Shown: positions 44,066 through 55,390, numbered from the stretch's first letter. The stretch: 64,000 bases of DNA from Macrosoma leucophasiata (GCA_036365455.1 JAWQUS010000023.1:3782001-3846000); one strand, 5' to 3'. Program-made: numbers and translations. The notes: generated by a model from the letters alone, not told the origin.

Positions 44066-47000
44066 TTAATCTAGGTTAGGTAACGGACATAGCTTAGCCA
44101 ACGGTCGAGTTAAGCACGAACCATCGACTGTACGAACCGTTGCGATACGAACTATTCCGTCCGGGCTAGGGTGCAATTTCTCGACCCGAGCCAGAGGCCA
44201 ATGTAACGGAAGAGAAGTTTCGGTTTTCAGAATTACCACGGATCCCACGATTAGCGGCTTAGAATGTTTAGTCCACTTTGCCCGTTGAGTCAAAGTATGG
44301 AGGTATTCGCACTTCCAACGATTCCAAAAATCCTGTTGGAAACGTTGAATGAGCTGCCAACGACTAAGTCGATTAATATTGACTGACGTTAAGTCCTCAT
44401 CGGGAACGGTAGTTAGAGGCTCCAAGGTTAAGAAGTGGCCCGGTGTCAGTACAACCAAGTCATTGGGGTCTGAACTCAACGGACAAAGGGGTCGCGAATT
44501 GAGTATCGCCTCAATTTGCACGAAGACCGTACTTAGTTCTTCGAACGTTAAGACTTGATCACCGATAATTCGATAAAGGTGCGATTTTACTGCTTTAATT
44601 TGAATTTCCCAAACTCCTCCAAAGTGAGGACTCGAAGGCGGGTTAAAACGAAACTCAATCAGTTCGGTTTGAGCGGCAGATTGCATGAGAGACTGAAGCT
44701 GATTATTCGCGCCTACGTAATTTGTACCGCAATCGGATTGGATGACGTTGACCCTACCGCGACGACCGACAAATCTACGAAGAGCGGCAAGGAATGCGTC
44801 CGATGAAAGATCCGAAACAGTTTCGAGATGCACTGCTTTGGTACTTAAGCATACGAACAAACAGAGATAAGCCTTACCGATTTTCGCACCGCGATGTTTT
44901 GCGAGTTTGATGCGGAAAGGACCACCGTAATCCGTTCCCACAACAGAAAAAGGCTTAACCTGATTGACGCGAGTAGCAGGTAGATCGCTCATAAACGGTT
45001 CAAGAGGAGTCGGGTTCGTTTTATAACACTGAACACACTTCGAAAGGCAATGACGAATTGCCCGTTTGGGTGAAAGGATCCAAAATTGTTGTGTTAGAAG
45101 GTATTGCATCGTGTTAACGCCAGCGTGACAATTTTCACGATGAAACGCTTCGATGATTAAATAGGTAAGCTTCGATTCGCGAGGGAGCAGAGCGGGGTGT
45201 TTATGCTCAAATTCGAGCCCCGATCTGGCCAATCGGCCACCCACCCTGAGAGTTCCCTTAGCGTCGAGAAACGGATTTAACTTACGCATTTGTTTCGAAA
45301 GAAGAGTATTGTCTAGCAAGTGACTTATCTCTGATGCAAAATGATGTGATTGAACGTACCTCACAATAATCATAAGGGCATTATGTAGTTCTACCCGAGT
45401 CGATATGGGATCAGAACAGCGAGTGCGTTTACAACGAATGAATGCAATGAATTTTATCCATACACACAAAAGGCGTTGGATTTTACGAATCGACGAATAG
45501 CGATCCAACAGAGTGTCTATAAACGGACTAGGAACGTCACCATGAGTAAGGAACGAGCGAGGAGCCTTTTCTTCTGCAGCTAGAATGTCTGAGTCTGGAA
45601 TACCATCAGAACTTGGCCAAGATGAAAGCGGTTGAGAGAGCCACGACGGACCCGCCCACCATAAGCGATTAGTGACAAGAGCTGATGGAAGCTGTCCACG
45701 GGAGACTACATCCGCTGGATTATCCTCAGAGGCCACGTGACCCCATCGAGCCCCAGGGATGACATCAAGAATGTGCCCTACGCGATTCGCAACGAAAGTC
45801 TTCCAACGTGAAGGGTGAGAGCGAAGCCACGCAAGCACAACGGTAGAATCAGACCACGCGAAAAGACTACTGCTTGGAAGAACAGGTGAGTATATGTCCC
45901 TTACGAATTTCAGTATGTTTGATTGGAGTTTGGGACCGACGAGCAGAGTGTCGTTTAACGATACGCCCCTAGCATCTTTAGCTGAAGCGTTAAACACCAC
46001 ACGGAGTTTCGTTGTGGCGGACTCGGGACGCAGAACGCAGTGATGAGGGATGTAATACTTTCCCTCTGTAAGTTTGTTTACAGGGACAAGACTCATGTGA
46101 CCACTATCGAGATAGTCTTTCATGAAGTCGTTGTACTGGTGATGCAACTCTGGATTTCTCCTGAGTTTTCGTTCGATTGAGTGAAAAAAACGCAAAGCAA
46201 TGTCACGAGATCCAGGAAAAGAACGATCCTGCTCTTCTTCCTTGAAAGGCAGAGTGACCACGTATCTACCAACCGAATCACGGGTATGATGAGTTGCGAA
46301 GATTTCTTCACAGCGAGTTTCCTCAGGGGTTAGATGTCGAGGTGACGGAAATGATTCCAACTCCCAGAAGCGCTTGACTTCCTCATGAAGCAGATCATCG
46401 TCTTGGCTGAAAAACGATTGAACTTCGTCCTGACAGCCGGCACCACCCAGTAAGAGCCAGCCAAACACTGAATTCAGAGCTGAGGGTTGATTTGGACCTC
46501 CATCCACACAGCCAGGAAGGAGAAGAGAAGTAAACACCTCAGCGCCGAGAAGCAGATCTACAGAACCAGGCTTGTCGAAGTTAGGGTCAGCCAAGGCGAG
46601 ATCCTTGATATGATGCCACGACGATTTATTAATACGAGTTGAAGGTATCCTACCACAAATGCTAGGCAACGTGAGCGCGTCGATAGAAAAGAGGCTGTTG
46701 CTGTTAGCACCAACCTCAAGGCGAACTGCACCTGATATAGACGAAGATGCTTGTCCCAAACCACGAACACGACGAGAAGTAAGTGTGCGGGCGACACCTA
46801 AGATGGTGGCAGCACGTTCACTGATGAAGTGAGCCTGGCTACCCGAATCTATGAGAGCACGAAACGATTGGAAGTTGCCTGAGGAATCACGAAGTTGCAC
46901 AGTGGCTGTTGATAACAGCACCACAGAATTATCACCTATGCTCGTAAGTACTCTTACAGGTTGCTCTGGACTACTGCTCGAATCGGCTTGACTTGATGAA

Positions 47001-48370
47001 GCAGATAAATTAGCATCATCATCTCGATGAAGCAGGGTGTGATGACGTTGACGACACTTTTGGCAACTAAAAAATGATCTACAATTCTTTAAACTGTGCG
47101 AAGGTCTTAAGCAGTTGAAACACCAACGGTTGGTTTTAGCGCATTCAATCCGTTCCGCAACAGAAAGCTTTGTGAACCGTTCACAATAACTGATCGAATG
47201 ATTTTCTGAACAGAAGGAGCACTTGACAATTGGTTTTGTGACTGATGCTTCAGATGCCGTAATCGTTCGAATTTTAGGTTTATCAGCAGTAGATTTAGTG
47301 TTGCTAGTGCTGGAAAGGAATACCGTAGTCGGTTTCGATTTAAACGATTTATTACTTGGTGGTATTTTAGGTATAGATTTATCGTGTGCACGGTTGGTAG
47401 TAGAGTGACTACGCTCTTGTGACAAAAAATGTGTATCTCGAACAAGGGCCTCGCATGTCATATTTAAAAATTTATACAAATCTCTAAATTCGGGAAGTTC
47501 GGCAGTTGAATGACTTCGTTCAAATGCACAGCGAGTCTTAGAATCGAGTTTCGATAATATGTGATAACACAGAATAAAGCTCCACTGATCCGTAGGTAAA
47601 TCAAGACTTTTCAAAATATTTAAATTTTCACTAATTAAATCAAGTACACGACGGAATTCTGAAGGAGAACTCGATTTAAAATTAATATTTAATATTTCTT
47701 TCCAGCACGTAAAAGCCAACTCACGCTTATCACGATACCTAGTGAGCAAGGCTTGGTAGGCTTCGCTATAGAAAGTACCCTTAACTGGGTACGTACGAAT
47801 AAGACCAAGTGCGTCACCTGACAAACTTGATATAAGATAATGCATACGTTCAGTGTCTGACAATGTTTCGTTATTATGGATCAACGAATTAAAAACATCA
47901 TAGAATTCAGGCCACTCTTTAATAGCTCCTGAAAACGTTGGAATTTTGATTTTTGGTAATTTAACATTACAGACGCTCGAGCGATCACGTTCAGTACGTT
48001 GTTCATCGTTACTAGGAATAAGTTCCCTATAAATAGTAGCAATTTTAATGTAAATGTCATCAAATTGTTCGCGTATTAAATCTTCTTTCTCTTCCGATGT
48101 GCCATCAATAATGCCAAGAATGTCCGTATGAGCCTGCTCAAAACTTTCACAAAGTCGCGGCATGACAGCATGATGAGAAAGAAACGTGTTCAGAAGAGAT
48201 CTATCATCTTGAGCTAGCTCAGCTGCCTCCAAAGTTTTTTCAAGACGTCGCAGAGCTAGTGTACGCTTCCTCCGTAAAACCGGTAAGTCTTGCATAGTTA
48301 ATTCGGAAGTAGCATGTGAGCCACGCCTCGATGTTGTGTCGTGCTTAGAACGTCGCCGAGTTGCGTACAT
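44066..48370 (-). CDS. BEL/Pao gag-pol polyprotein with in-frame RT deletion
   Basis: 1434 residues from ATG at 48370. Order: gag with the BEL-type core (LPKIKIPTFSG at about 137-147, then DALGLIRTYP), two zinc knuckles (CSFCSENHSISYC at about 384, CFNCLRPSHSLKNC at about 417), aspartic protease with LIDSGSQAHF at about 506, the fingers part of reverse transcriptase (about 755-818). Then a direct join at about residue 819 (near 45913) to the back half of RNase H (AWSDSTVVLAWL), a zinc-binding integrase N-domain (H..H, C108-type CLSKCVQC at about 1108) and integrase core with D1147, D1213 and E1255. The RT palm with its catalytic aspartates and the first RNase H residues are absent. Length is several hundred residues below the usual polyprotein. 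No stop or frameshift elsewhere. Confidence 0.92.
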   Translation of the reverse strand: MYATRRRSKHDTTSRRGSHATSELTMQDLPVLRRKRTLALRRLEKTLEAAELAQDDRSLLNTFLSHHAVMPRLCESFEQAHTDILGIIDGTSEEKEDLIREQFDDIYIKIATIYRELIPSNDEQRTERDRSSVCNVKLPKIKIPTFSGAIKEWPEFYDVFNSLIHNNETLSDTERMHYLISSLSGDALGLIRTYPVKGTFYSEAYQALLTRYRDKRELAFTCWKEILNINFKSSSPSEFRRVLDLISENLNILKSLDLPTDQWSFILCYHILSKLDSKTRCAFERSHSTAELPEFRDLYKFLNMTCEALVRDTHFLSQERSHSTTNRAHDKSIPKIPPSNKSFKSKPTTVFLSSTSNTKSTADKPKIRTITASEASVTKPIVKCSFCSENHSISYCERFTKLSVAERIECAKTNRWCFNCLRPSHSLKNCRSFFSCQKCRQRHHTLLHRDDDANLSASSSQADSSSSPEQPVRVLTSIGDNSVVLLSTATVQLRDSSGNFQSFRALIDSGSQAHFISERAATILGVARTLTSRRVRGLGQASSSISGAVRLEVGANSNSLFSIDALTLPSICGRIPSTRINKSSWHHIKDLALADPNFDKPGSVDLLLGAEVFTSLLLPGCVDGGPNQPSALNSVFGWLLLGGAGCQDEVQSFFSQDDDLLHEEVKRFWELESFPSPRHLTPEETRCEEIFATHHTRDSVGRYVVTLPFKEEEQDRSFPGSRDIALRFFHSIERKLRRNPELHHQYNDFMKDYLDSGHMSLVPVNKLTEGKYYIPHHCVLRPESATTKLRVVFNASAKDARGVSLNDTLLVGPKLQSNILKFVRDIYSPVLPSSSLFAWSDSTVVLAWLRSHPSRWKTFVANRVGHILDVIPGARWGHVASEDNPADVVSRGQLPSALVTNRLWWAGPSWLSQPLSSWPSSDGIPDSDILAAEEKAPRSFLTHGDVPSPFIDTLLDRYSSIRKIQRLLCVWIKFIAFIRCKRTRCSDPISTRVELHNALMIIVRYVQSHHFASEISHLLDNTLLSKQMRKLNPFLDAKGTLRVGGRLARSGLEFEHKHPALLPRESKLTYLIIEAFHRENCHAGVNTMQYLLTQQFWILSPKRAIRHCLSKCVQCYKTNPTPLEPFMSDLPATRVNQVKPFSVVGTDYGGPFRIKLAKHRGAKIGKAYLCLFVCLSTKAVHLETVSDLSSDAFLAALRRFVGRRGRVNVIQSDCGTNYVGANNQLQSLMQSAAQTELIEFRFNPPSSPHFGGVWEIQIKAVKSHLYRIIGDQVLTFEELSTVFVQIEAILNSRPLCPLSSDPNDLVVLTPGHFLTLEPLTTVPDEDLTSVNINRLSRWQLIQRFQQDFWNRWKCEYLHTLTQRAKWTKHSKPLIVGSVVILKTETSLPLHWPLARVEKLHPSPDGIVRIATVRTVDGSCLTRPLAKLCPLPNLD

Positions 48371-49749
48371 CGTTGTGAGAGACTAGTACAAACGAAATAC
48401 GACAAAGCAGTGTACACAAGCTACGGCTTAGCACGCGCAATGCTAAAAAACGTGAAAAATAATTTAATTAAAAGAATTGAAGAACCATTTATCTATTAAA
48501 CGATTTAGTGTTACGATATCCCGCGAGTCAGGTTCCCAACCGAACTCGTCCTCTTATAATTACGAGGGGATGTGGAACTATACGAGAATAATTAAAAGTT
48601 AAACAATAGAATACCTAGGTAAACGATATGTAGGTATAGCACGGTCCAGTTTTTACGAGAGCGATCGAGCACTATTATTATAATAATAATGGTGCTTCAC
48701 GATAGGTACCTATCACTTTAGAGTACCTAATGAGCTAAGTTACGTAAACACGATTGTTATTGTTTGCAGTTGAATAATTTCGCTTATGGTAAGTCACTCG
48801 ATGAATAGGACGTCAGAATTATTTACGAGCCATTTATAATAGGTAAGTAAATTACGATAAAAAACGACCTAACTACGATAGTTGCATACTTACCTACCTA
48901 CACCACTAAAAAGAATCAGATAAACAAGTGCGAGAACCAGCGATGTTATACCGCGATATAAATAGAATGTATAAACAACGCTAGGCAACGATAAATTGCA
49001 ACTTGAATACCTATCCACTTTTACATAGTGTAGGTCTATGAGATAAGCGACGAATTTTAGGTACCTACGTAATTAAGGCAAACCTGTGTCAACAAACAAC
49101 AATAGAATGCTGCTCCTCTTTACGATAGGTTTTTACCAAAGCGAATAAGTGAAAGGCGCAAGCAATTGTATTATTGTGTTGTACGTAGGTATGTACCTAG
49201 GAGCGAAGAACAATTATTTACTTAAAAAAAACTTAAATACGCGTATGATACGATATTATAAACAACAGTTAGACGAATAGGATTTTACCGGGTTTGTGTA
49301 TATTCACGTAAAACGTACCTACCTATATCCAAACCGCTAAACGTTGAATATTGAAAACGATTTGTAAACTAGGTAGCTACACACAATAATTATGCCGAAC
49401 GGAACACTTGGTATTTGCAACGGTTGTACCTTCGGATTACTAGATCACACTAGGTAGGTATGTTACTCCTGGTGACCTAAAAATTTTTACATAGAAATCG
49501 AATTTATTAATTTATTCAGAATCGTTCATTTATAGAAATCGAAATCGAAAAAATATATATATATATGGATGCGTACGATGAGGATATCTTTCCAATGTTA
49601 ACGATCGATCAACACGTTAATTGAATATAATTGTTACGTGTACAGGGCAGAATCTCCCAACTTTCCCGAAATTAGGGAGTTCAAAAAAGTCGGTAGGAAG
49701 AAAAATTGTACGTGTATGGTTTTACGAAAGTTAATGAAAAATGGATAAT
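48371..49749 (-). other. BEL/Pao leader between PBS and gag
   Basis: Non-coding 1.4 kb, AT-rich, with no conserved ORF. Position fits the 5' untranslated and packaging region. Confidence 0.7.
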
Positions 49750-49767
49750 TCCCGGGTTTCGGCACCA
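49750..49767 (-). other. Primer binding site, complementary to tRNA-Phe
   Basis: TGGTGCCGAAACCCGGGA, 3 nt after the 5' LTR on the element strand. Its complement, TCCCGGGTTTCGGCACCA, is the 3' end expected of animal tRNA-Phe (acceptor strand TTTCGGC, A73, CCA). Confidence 0.8.
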
Positions 49768-49770
49768 AAA

Positions 49771-50176
49771 TGTATTGTGAGGGCCCGGTTTCACTCGGTT
49801 GGCGTCTCACAAACAGGGACTCCCACAAGGGAGAACGGTCTAATAGGTCGTCTGACTAACCTGCGGTTCCAGCTTTCGGCATTTATGTTGTCTTGATCCT
49901 GTGGTCTTCGAGTTCTTTCTTGGTTTTCACTCCCGGCCGGGGTGTCGAGTCACGGGTGGCCCTGGACCAGCCACAAAACGCGCGCGTTCGGGATCACGAA
50001 TTTCAAGCGTCTCCTTTCCCGTTGCAAGTTCGATTCGCTACAGGTAGTGGCGAGTGGTGACGTCAGTGACGTCTTGTCAGAATCGACCAATGACCGTGAA
50101 GAGTGCCAAGGAGTGCCAACCTAAGTGTAAGCTTCAGAATTGTATACCAACTTTGAAATAATATGATGACGGTACA
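49771..50176 (-). repeat. 5' LTR of BEL/Pao element
   Basis: 406 bp, matches the 3' LTR by eye at every position. Should hold the promoter; no TATA box assigned. Confidence 0.92.
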
Positions 50177-50209
50177 AGTGCAGCTCGCGGAAACCTAAGA
50201 ACATACTAT

Positions 50210-50430
50210 ATAAAACTGGTGGTAGAGTCCCAGTATAGTCGAGGGCGTAGGCACCACCGCATTACCTAACCGAACTGCCGCCAAATGGTACTGTTCAGCA
50301 CAATCGTGTTCCGGATAGATGGTAACGTATGGCCCCGTAATAACTAAGTATCACATAACAATGATGACCCGTTTAGTTCAGCGGTGTGAGACGACCGTTT
50401 GATTCGAAGGGTCACGGGCTCGATCCCCGC
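50210..50430 (+). repeat. Family A fragment followed by S3 SINE head
   Basis: 50210-50350: ggtggtagagtcccagtata, caccaccgcattacctaacc. 50370-50430: cgtttagttcagcggtgtga with B box-like gggctcgatccccgc, as at 18055. Confidence 0.55.
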
Positions 50431-50859
50431 ACCAGACCAGACAGACAGACAGAGTTACTTTCGATTTATAATATTAAGTAGGGAAGTAGGGATATATGGA
50501 GAACAGTAGTGCTGCGGCAGCACTGCGGCGGCAGCACTATTGCGTGAAGCGGAGTTCGGAATCGTACCTTTAACCTATCTCTTCACGACTGTACAAGAAG
50601 GGTGCGCCTAACAAGTACATTTCGTTCACGATAATGACATGTTACCGTCGCATTATCCCATTTGTACCCACTCTGAATACCATTATACTGTTATTTACCA
50701 TCAATATTATATTGAGGACAACAAAACTATTTTCCTACTTCATTTGAGGAAAAGCAAAGATTTTTTATCACGATAATTGTGTACGAGTATATAAGTATCT
50801 ATATCTACATAGTTCATATTGATGGTAAGTGAATTAATGTGAACACTTTTGTCTATAGA

Positions 50860-50960
50860 CGCTTGTAGTTCCCGAAGGGATAGGCAGAGGTAAATGCATG
50901 TTTTCAGGCATACATGCAAACACCTACGATACGCCGGTTAAGTTTTTGCCCATCATATCA
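50860..50960 (-). repeat. S2 SINE fragment
   Basis: Inverted tail: ataggcagaggtaaatgcat, catacatgcaaacacctacg. Confidence 0.6.
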
Positions 50961-50974
50961 ATAGACATCTTTAA

Positions 50975-51380
50975 ACTGACACACCCGCTCCTCCAGGGCC
51001 GAACTGTGTGCCGTGTGACCCGGGCGTCTTGGGACGCCTGGTGTTGTGAGTGACCGGGGCAGAGATCTTCGGGCGTCCGACTGGGGGATCCGGGGAGAGG
51101 TCTCGGGCTGACTGACGTGCAGGTGTTCCGCACGCCACTAGTGGTGGTTGGAGCCGAAAGGCTCCGAAGAGAGCTCGGCAATGAGCAACCGCCGCCCGGT
51201 GGGGTCGCGGATGTGCGAAAGCGTTCCCGTGACCCCGCCACTGATGGCGGACGAGTCGGAACACACAGGGGTTTTAGTGGGTAGACGGATGTCCTTTCCC
51301 GGAGTCCTACATAACCCAAGAGTGGGTATGCGTTACGCATTTCCCCCTGGTAAAAAATGGAGTTTGACCGGAACACGATA
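50975..51380. repeat. GC-rich repeat fragment, probably LINE-derived
   Basis: Much richer in G+C than its surroundings. Contains cggatgtcctttcccggagt and agagtgggtatgcgttacgc, motifs I associate with 3' regions of lepidopteran LINEs. Long frames on the minus strand look like composition artefacts. Class uncertain. Confidence 0.4.
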
Positions 51381-51950
51381 ATGAACGATTTTGCCTTCGA
51401 GTTCCGTTGTTGAAAATTAGGCAAAGGGGTTTTCAGCGTTCCTGGTCTGTCCCTAGTTGAAACTACTACATTTTTTGACTTACGATTTTTTTAAACAGCT
51501 TCAGAATTTGCACGAGAATTTTCTGAGATTATTGGGCAAAGACAAACGTTTATATGAAAATATATTATTTATGACATGTTTGCTCGAGCATACGTAGTTG
51601 CATGTTACCGAGAAATGAGTTGAAAGTGAATCATTTTGAGGTTTTTCTGTTAACCCATTTTGCGTGTCAAGGTGGCGTCTGCGGTAATACGTAGCGTACC
51701 TACTATTGATAAACGCATTCAACATCACGTAATGATTTCATTTCTCGTGAATCTCATTTATTTAATAGTAAACATGAGATGAATTTACGTCTCTATGAAT
51801 TCCCATCATCAATAAGTCATTAGCTGAATGATGAACAGGTTTTTGTTAGAAAACTGATCACGTTGAGGTTTCTTATAAACAATCTGATATTCTTTTATAT
51901 TTGATAATGTCTTCTAATTTTTTTGTAATGCTGAAATTACAGATCGGTAT
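51381..51950. other. Intergenic, nothing recognised
   Basis: AT-rich; no conserved ORF or repeat seen. Confidence 0.45.
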
Positions 51951-51990
51951 ATTGGGTGGATTGGATATGCCATGCCATAAAACCACTGCC

Positions 51991-52545
51991 ACTGAGGCGG
52001 AGGACGTCGTGGAATTTCTTCGTCGAAAGAAGCTGAGAGTGCAGCTGTTGGAGTCGCGCCGCAACGTCAACTTCAAGTCGTTCGTGGTGCGTGTGCCGAC
52101 ATTCCTGCTGAACCTCGTCATGGAGGAAAGCTTTTGGCCGCAAGATGTGGTGTTCCGTCGCTTCCGGGGACTAGTGCCACTGAGGCGGAGGACGTCGTGG
52201 AATTTCTTCGTCGAAAGAAGCTGAGAGTGCAGCTGTTGGAGTCGCGCCGCAACGTCAACTTCAAGTCGTTCGTGGTGCGTGTGCCGACATTCCTGCTGAA
52301 CCTCGTCATGGAGGAAAGCTTTTGGCCGCAAGATGTGGTGTTCCGTCGCTTCCGGGGACTAGTGTCACTCGAACGCACAATGACACAGTGCAAGTGAAGC
52401 GTACTAACATAGTATTATGATTTATGTACTAACACTATAATATATATTAATATGTATGTTAGTTTATAAGGTATATATTTCTATGGGCCTGTTGTTTAAT
52501 TTTAATCAATTTTGTTGCCTGTAATAAATGAATAAATAAAAAAAA
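51991..52545 (+). mobile_element. LINE ORF1-like fragment, tandemly duplicated, with poly(A)
   Basis: A 188-bp unit occurs twice (from 51991 and from 52179), nearly identical. The plus-strand frame reads VEFLRRKKLRVQLLESRRN and VNFKSFVVRVPTFLL, then FWPQDVVFRRFRGLV, which resembles the C-terminal part of ORF1 proteins of insect LINEs. After the second unit comes a short untranslated region with aataaatgaataaataaaa at about 52520-52545. No RT follows. Confidence 0.6.
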
Positions 52546-52629
52546 AAGCCACACATGCCACGATCACCCCGCGCTTTTGAAATAACCGCCATTGATCGGT
52601 TGATTGTTGGCACTAGGGGAAGATTTTTT

Positions 52630-52880
52630 TTATTATGTAATGGAAATGGCAATCAAGCATGCAGTTCACATTGATGTTAAGTGATGACTGCAGCCTATAG
52701 ACACCCAGACAAAGACCAAGGTCAAAATGCAGATGCGTTACCACTCCTGAGGCCTAAGGTGTTATGCCTCTGTGCCGGAGATTACAGGGCCGTACATTAC
52801 CACCTCACCGGAACACGATAGTGCTGAACACTAACATTTAGCGGCAAGTATAATAGGTAATGCGGTGGTGCCTACGAAAT
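52630..52880 (-). repeat. Family A repeat
   Basis: Inverted copy, ttttattatgtaatggaaat at the left, truncated after ggtaatgcggtggtgcctac. Confidence 0.7.
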
Positions 52881-53049
52881 GCCTCTATCCCTCAGGCAGC
52901 ACGAAAAATATGACAATTGATTTCATTGTTCTTGGACCTTATGGGGTCCATCTGCTGCTTCAGGGATTAAGGAGGAGACTTCCACGAATAAGTGGAAGTC
53001 TCCTTCCTTCCTATGGTCGATGTGTAATATTACTTGTTGAATACTGTAC

Positions 53050-53210
53050 TACAGTGCTCATCAAGAAACAATGCACATCGAGCCTTTGAAAGTGACAATC
53101 GCCTAGTTTCGGCTTCATAGAGCGTTATCTCTGCTGCACACTGTCTACATAAGCATCCGTGGATCGGTATTGGCACACCGCGGACACTCCGCCAAAATTC
53201 CATACAAACG
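53050..53210 (-). repeat. Dispersed repeat shared with 59320-59460
   Basis: Both contain caatcg.ctagtttcg, tagagcg and cacactg.ctacgtaag-type blocks. Not classified. Confidence 0.4.
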
Positions 53211-53909
53211 CTTAATTTGGTTTCTGATACACAGCTATCAATCAGTGAAGTGTAATTACAAGCGCACCTGTGTGCGTAGCACGTACAAAATACCAACCGT
53301 CGCCCATAAGAGGGGAAGAGGTTGAGTGATGCGGGCAAATCGGGCGGGACGTCGAAGTGTCCATTCTATACGTAGTATTATTACATATTCTCTGGTATTG
53401 GTCAAAACTTGATTAAAATTGTCGACAAACGTCAAATAGGTAAGGTGCGAAAGCGATAACGCTCTACAGATCCAAAATAAGCCGACGTCTCTTCATGAGG
53501 TCGATGAGCATTATTTCTTGTTGGATTCTGTACGATTATACCTAAGACACGTTGATTACTCGCTTTGTGCGCTTTCGTTTTTTTTTTAATTTGCAGCACA
53601 GAACAGTTTGTACCTACTCATTGGTCATCATAATTATTTTGAATCATACAAAAATGCTTTTTATTTTTTTGCTTTACATTACTCAGATGATGGATGCGGA
53701 TCTCATTATTAGTAAAATAGAATCATAAAGAGGGGTCAGGTGTAATTCGATTTTTTTTTTCTAAAAGAGTTTTCCATAATTTTTTTAAAGCAGGATTGTT
53801 GTGAAATTGTCTACAGCGTTATTCCTCTTAGGGCCAACTAGCGTATGTACAGTGTACAGTTCACATTTTTGTTTGTGTTCACTCACTGTTTCAAAGCGTT
53901 AGGAGTAGT
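53211..53909. other. Intergenic, no gene recognised
   Basis: AT-rich. A block near 53460-53560 (ctacagatccaaaataagcc) recurs inverted near 55740-55790. Confidence 0.45.
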
Positions 53910-53912
53910 GAA

Positions 53913-54500
53913 ATGATTCAAAATTATAATTGCTTTGCTGGGAATTGCGTGAATGGAGCGTTGGGTAAGCTGCTAGAATCTAAACATCTCAGCCAGCGGG
54001 CTCGACTAGCCGTACATAATGCTGTACTTACTCCAACGCTTTTATATGGAAGCGAGAGCTGGGTATGCAGGAAAGAGCATGAAAGTAAGTTGAACGCGGT
54101 CGAGATGAGATCTTTGCGCAAGATCTGCGGTGTATCACTCACCGATCGCGTTCGTAATGAAGATGTAAGAAAGAGACTTTGTGTGAATGATAGTATCGGT
54201 GTAAAAATGAAAAAAGGCATGCTCCGATGGTTCGGGCATATAGAAAGAATGTCGAATGAGCGAATGACTAAACAGATATACAATGCGAATGTGGATGGTT
54301 GCAGAGGCCCAGGAAGACCAAGGCTGACCTACCATGACCAAATAGGTCGAGTTCTGTCTGATGGTGGGGTCAAAAGTCTTAGGAATCGGCGTGCATGTAT
54401 GAAGAGAATGATGAAGGTAGACGAGGCACGAGAGGTTTGTCAGAACCGGGATGTCTGGCGCTCTACACTCTCTGCCTACCCCGTTAGGGACCTGGCGTGA
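53913..54500 (+). pseudogene. 5'-truncated LINE, C-terminal RT region
   Basis: 195-codon frame ending at a natural stop: LLYGSESWVCRKEHESKLN, VEMRSLRKICGVSLTDRVRN, MLRWFGHIERM, GCRGPGRPRLTYHDQIGR, RDVWRSTLSAYPVRDLA. This is the C-terminal end of a non-LTR retrotransposon protein. Nearly identical to 62214-62670; no RT catalytic core. Confidence 0.85.
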
Positions 54501-54505
54501 AGATA

Positions 54506-55245
54506 CGTTATGACGTCACAGAGCGGTAAAGAACCGGTGAATTGTATAAGTAGTGAAATCAAGTTATTCTAGGATGTCAAACGCAATATGTTTTAACGAT
54601 TTCTTGAAGTCGTCATTGGTTTGGTTGGTTGTTTACTAAGTTGTGACGTCACATGCAATTCCGAAGTTGTATGAGCCGTTTATAGTCATTTCATAACTCG
54701 CAATTTTCCAAGGACGGTTGTTATTAGATGTTCTACACCTATTTTGAAACTACAAAAAAATATTAGTCAAATGCTCTATTATGTTTCGGGGACTGAAATA
54801 TAATAGTTCAACTGTGTAAAGTTAACAAAAAATACACGGCACCCTTTAGGTACAGAAACCTAAAAATATTTCAGGATAAACTCATGTCCTGTAGCTAAAA
54901 TACCAAGAACTAATTATGATCGTTTCTCACGCGCCACTTCTGTAATAATTCAGTTCTGACTTCTGAGATTCGAAACAACACATCACTCATCGGGTCTGCC
55001 TCAAGGACTCATGGTTCTGAGCAATGATGATTTATAAGCTCATTGGTTCTGAGAATGAGTTAAGGTTCATTTAGGTACAATGTCTCGCAGATAGCCGAAA
55101 ATTACTTTTAAAATTTTAACACCAACCAAGTCAAACAAAACTTTACGCTGTCCGATGTCCACCATTTATAAAAATTAAGTTTCATTTAAAAGTTTAAAAA
55201 CATAAAATGATTAAACTACTAATACAAGCTGCAATATGTAATAAC
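54506..55245. other. Intergenic, nothing recognised
   Basis: No conserved ORF. A repeat tail (caccctttaggtacagaaac) lies near 54840. Confidence 0.45.
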
Positions 55246-55390
55246 TCCCTTATTCATAAACGTATTTTAGCTAAAGTGTTGCTAATCTCTGCTTTGTCTT
55301 TTTCTATCCTTCACATTTGACAATGCAACTGACAAAGACAAAGCGTTCTATAGCTAAAATTTATCTAATGTACGTTTATGAAAAAGGGGG
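55246..55390. mobile_element. MITE, second copy of the 40905 family
   Basis: Ends tcccttattcataaacgtat and inverse (gtacgtttatgaaaaaggggg); body order inverted relative to 40905-41050. Confidence 0.85.

Larger units (their letters stand above)
43555..50176 (-). mobile_element. BEL/Pao LTR retrotransposon, RT-deleted, very young
   Basis: 6622 bp, minus-strand orientation. Two 406-bp LTRs that I read as identical, a 5-bp target duplication AGTGC (43550-43554 and 50177-50181), primer binding site, polypurine tract and one 1434-codon frame with gag, protease, RNase H remnant and integrase. The reverse transcriptase core is missing. Identical LTRs mean very recent insertion, so replication must have used proteins from another element. 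Confidence 0.92.

Noticed and set aside
44066..48370. Large host protein-coding gene
   Set aside because: Zinc knuckles, aspartic protease and integrase motifs plus flanking LTRs, PBS and PPT show it is a retrotransposon polyprotein.
50924..51424. Two long overlapping minus-strand ORFs
   Set aside because: Pro/Ser/Arg-rich frames in a GC-rich patch, with no family match; composition artefact within a repeat.
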